Assembly: GCF_017313275.1 (NCBI RefSeq)
Contig: NZ_JAFLNM010000001.1
Location: 1,302,001 to 1,366,000 of the forward strand
From: Flagellimonas profundi
GTDB lineage: Bacteria; Bacteroidota; Bacteroidia; Flavobacteriales; Flavobacteriaceae
DNA: 64,000 bases
Direction: 5' to 3'
In this document: positions 63,375-64,000 of the stretch, piece by piece
Numbering within the stretch: position 1 is the first letter of the stretch
Layout of the letters: every line of letters starts with the position of its first letter
Translations under genes and position numbers: made by a program
The notes under the pieces: generated by a model
What the model saw: only the letters and a program-made list of their open reading frames with translations
Told to the model about the DNA's origin: nothing
The model's database searches: none

Positions 63375-64000
63375 ATGAGTGATATTTCATCTTACGAAAA
63401 AGAGCTTGCCTTTCAGGCAGATAGACGAAAAGCAACTACAGAATTCATAAAAATTATCAGCGACCTATGGTACGACAAGGCCATTGAAGTGGTCCTGTTC
63501 AAAAACCAGATCATCGATAAAAATGTAAGCGATATCATTAACCTGCACGAATATGCGGGGGAATTTGTACAAAAACCAATGTCGATTTTTGATTCCGTTG
63601 AAATCCTTAGGGCGATCAACGATATTAACCTACCTCCAGCAAAGTTGGATATAGGAAAAATGACCTATGAGTACAATTCCAATGAGAACTCCCACCTTAA
63701 TGTAAAAGCATTTGTTATTGATAAGCTCAAGGGCGCACAATCTTCCAAAGCCATAAAACCAAAAGATGTGGTTCTTTATGGTTTCGGACGTATTGGTCGT
63801 TTGGTAGCAAGGGAGCTAATGGCAAAAACAGGTCGTGGAAGTCAGTTGCGATTGCGTGCCATTGTAATCCGAGGTGAATTGAACAAAGAAGTTCTGGAAA
63901 AAAGAGCCGCATTGCTAAAAACCGATTCCGTCCATGGTCCCTTTACGGGTACCGTGGATATTGATGAGGCAAAACAAGCACTCATCATTAATGGAACAAC
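63375..64000 (+). CDS. gap: Glyceraldehyde-3-phosphate dehydrogenase with N-terminal extension, 5' part
   Basis: The frame starts ATG (MSDISSYEKELAFQADRRKA) and is still open at base 64000, so only the first 208 codons are seen. Residues 1-132 form an extra N-terminal region with no counterpart in the usual GAPDH. The NAD-binding motif VVLYGFGRIGRLVAREL is at about 137-153, followed by LRLRAIVIRGELNKEVL and LLKTDSVHGPFTGTV (the conserved Ser-Val-His-Gly). Long GAPDH forms of this kind occur in Flavobacteriaceae beside a standard one. The catalytic Cys lies beyond the window. Confidence 0.88.
   Translation, partial: MSDISSYEKELAFQADRRKATTEFIKIISDLWYDKAIEVVLFKNQIIDKNVSDIINLHEYAGEFVQKPMSIFDSVEILRAINDINLPPAKLDIGKMTYEYNSNENSHLNVKAFVIDKLKGAQSSKAIKPKDVVLYGFGRIGRLVARELMAKTGRGSQLRLRAIVIRGELNKEVLEKRAALLKTDSVHGPFTGTVDIDEAKQALIINGT

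Overview
The window reads as chromosomal DNA of a marine-type Flavobacteriaceae (Bacteroidota), most like the Muricauda/Allomuricauda/Flagellimonas group; the genus is a guess. Reasons: promoters of the Bacteroidota sigma type (TAnnTTTG at -7) recur; start codons lack Shine-Dalgarno sequences; type IX secretion proteins of the PorP/SprF and PorD families are present; there is a bacillithiol-linked YtxJ protein and a Bacteroidota-type small SRP RNA; and the block bamD-rpoZ-coaBC-porD-recN is typical of this phylum. I see no tRNA, rRNA, CRISPR array, insertion sequence or prophage. Coding density is very high, and many genes overlap by 1-13 bp or meet tail to tail with no spacer.

Layout. 1-9.2 kb: 3' end of pheT, a fasciclin-domain protein, an ABC-F ATPase, a thioredoxin-fold lipoprotein, the minus-strand unit ffs (SRP RNA)-SDR-fsa, then glutaminyl cyclase plus thioesterase. 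9.2-14.5 kb: a signalling island with a LytTR regulator whose receiver lacks the phospho-acceptor Asp, two very small genes, a TPR histidine kinase, its LuxR-type response regulator and an unknown protein. 14.5-25.3 kb: glyA, ytxJ, clpB, a TetR regulator, a PorP/SprF-SPOR fusion interrupted by a stop codon, smpB and pcm. 25.4-34.2 kb: a rightward run with an oxidoreductase, hydroxyacyl-CoA dehydrogenase, DUF1015, YggS, an exonuclease/GIY-YIG fusion, a K+ channel, miaA, and gntK-gntP for gluconate. 34.2-46.7 kb: a long leftward run with an OmpR/kinase two-component pair, coaE, a YbbR protein, a glycosyltransferase, fabI, recN, porD, coaBC, rpoZ, bamD and dapA. 46.7-64 kb: a split 5'-nucleotidase, ligA, prmC, ribD, dnaA, mltG, dapF, a DegP-like protease and the 5' end of an N-terminally extended GAPDH.

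Functionally this is mostly housekeeping (translation, replication and repair, cofactors, envelope). The most interesting signal is a repeated intergenic motif, GTTAAR-N5-GTTAAA (equally TTTAAC-N5-YTTAAC), with an 11-bp period like OmpR-family operators and close in form to the enterobacterial CpxR box. It occurs upstream of the two-component operon itself, the DegP-like protease, a redox-dead thioredoxin-fold lipoprotein and an unknown membrane protein, so a CpxRA-like envelope-stress regulon is a testable hypothesis. Other notable items are several proteins with eroded catalytic sites (ABC-F second ATP site, pseudo-receiver, GIY-YIG nuclease, thioredoxin fold), a premature stop in the SprF-like gene, a repeat inserted in frame into prmC, and 16-bp direct repeats 21 bp apart next to the LytTR gene.
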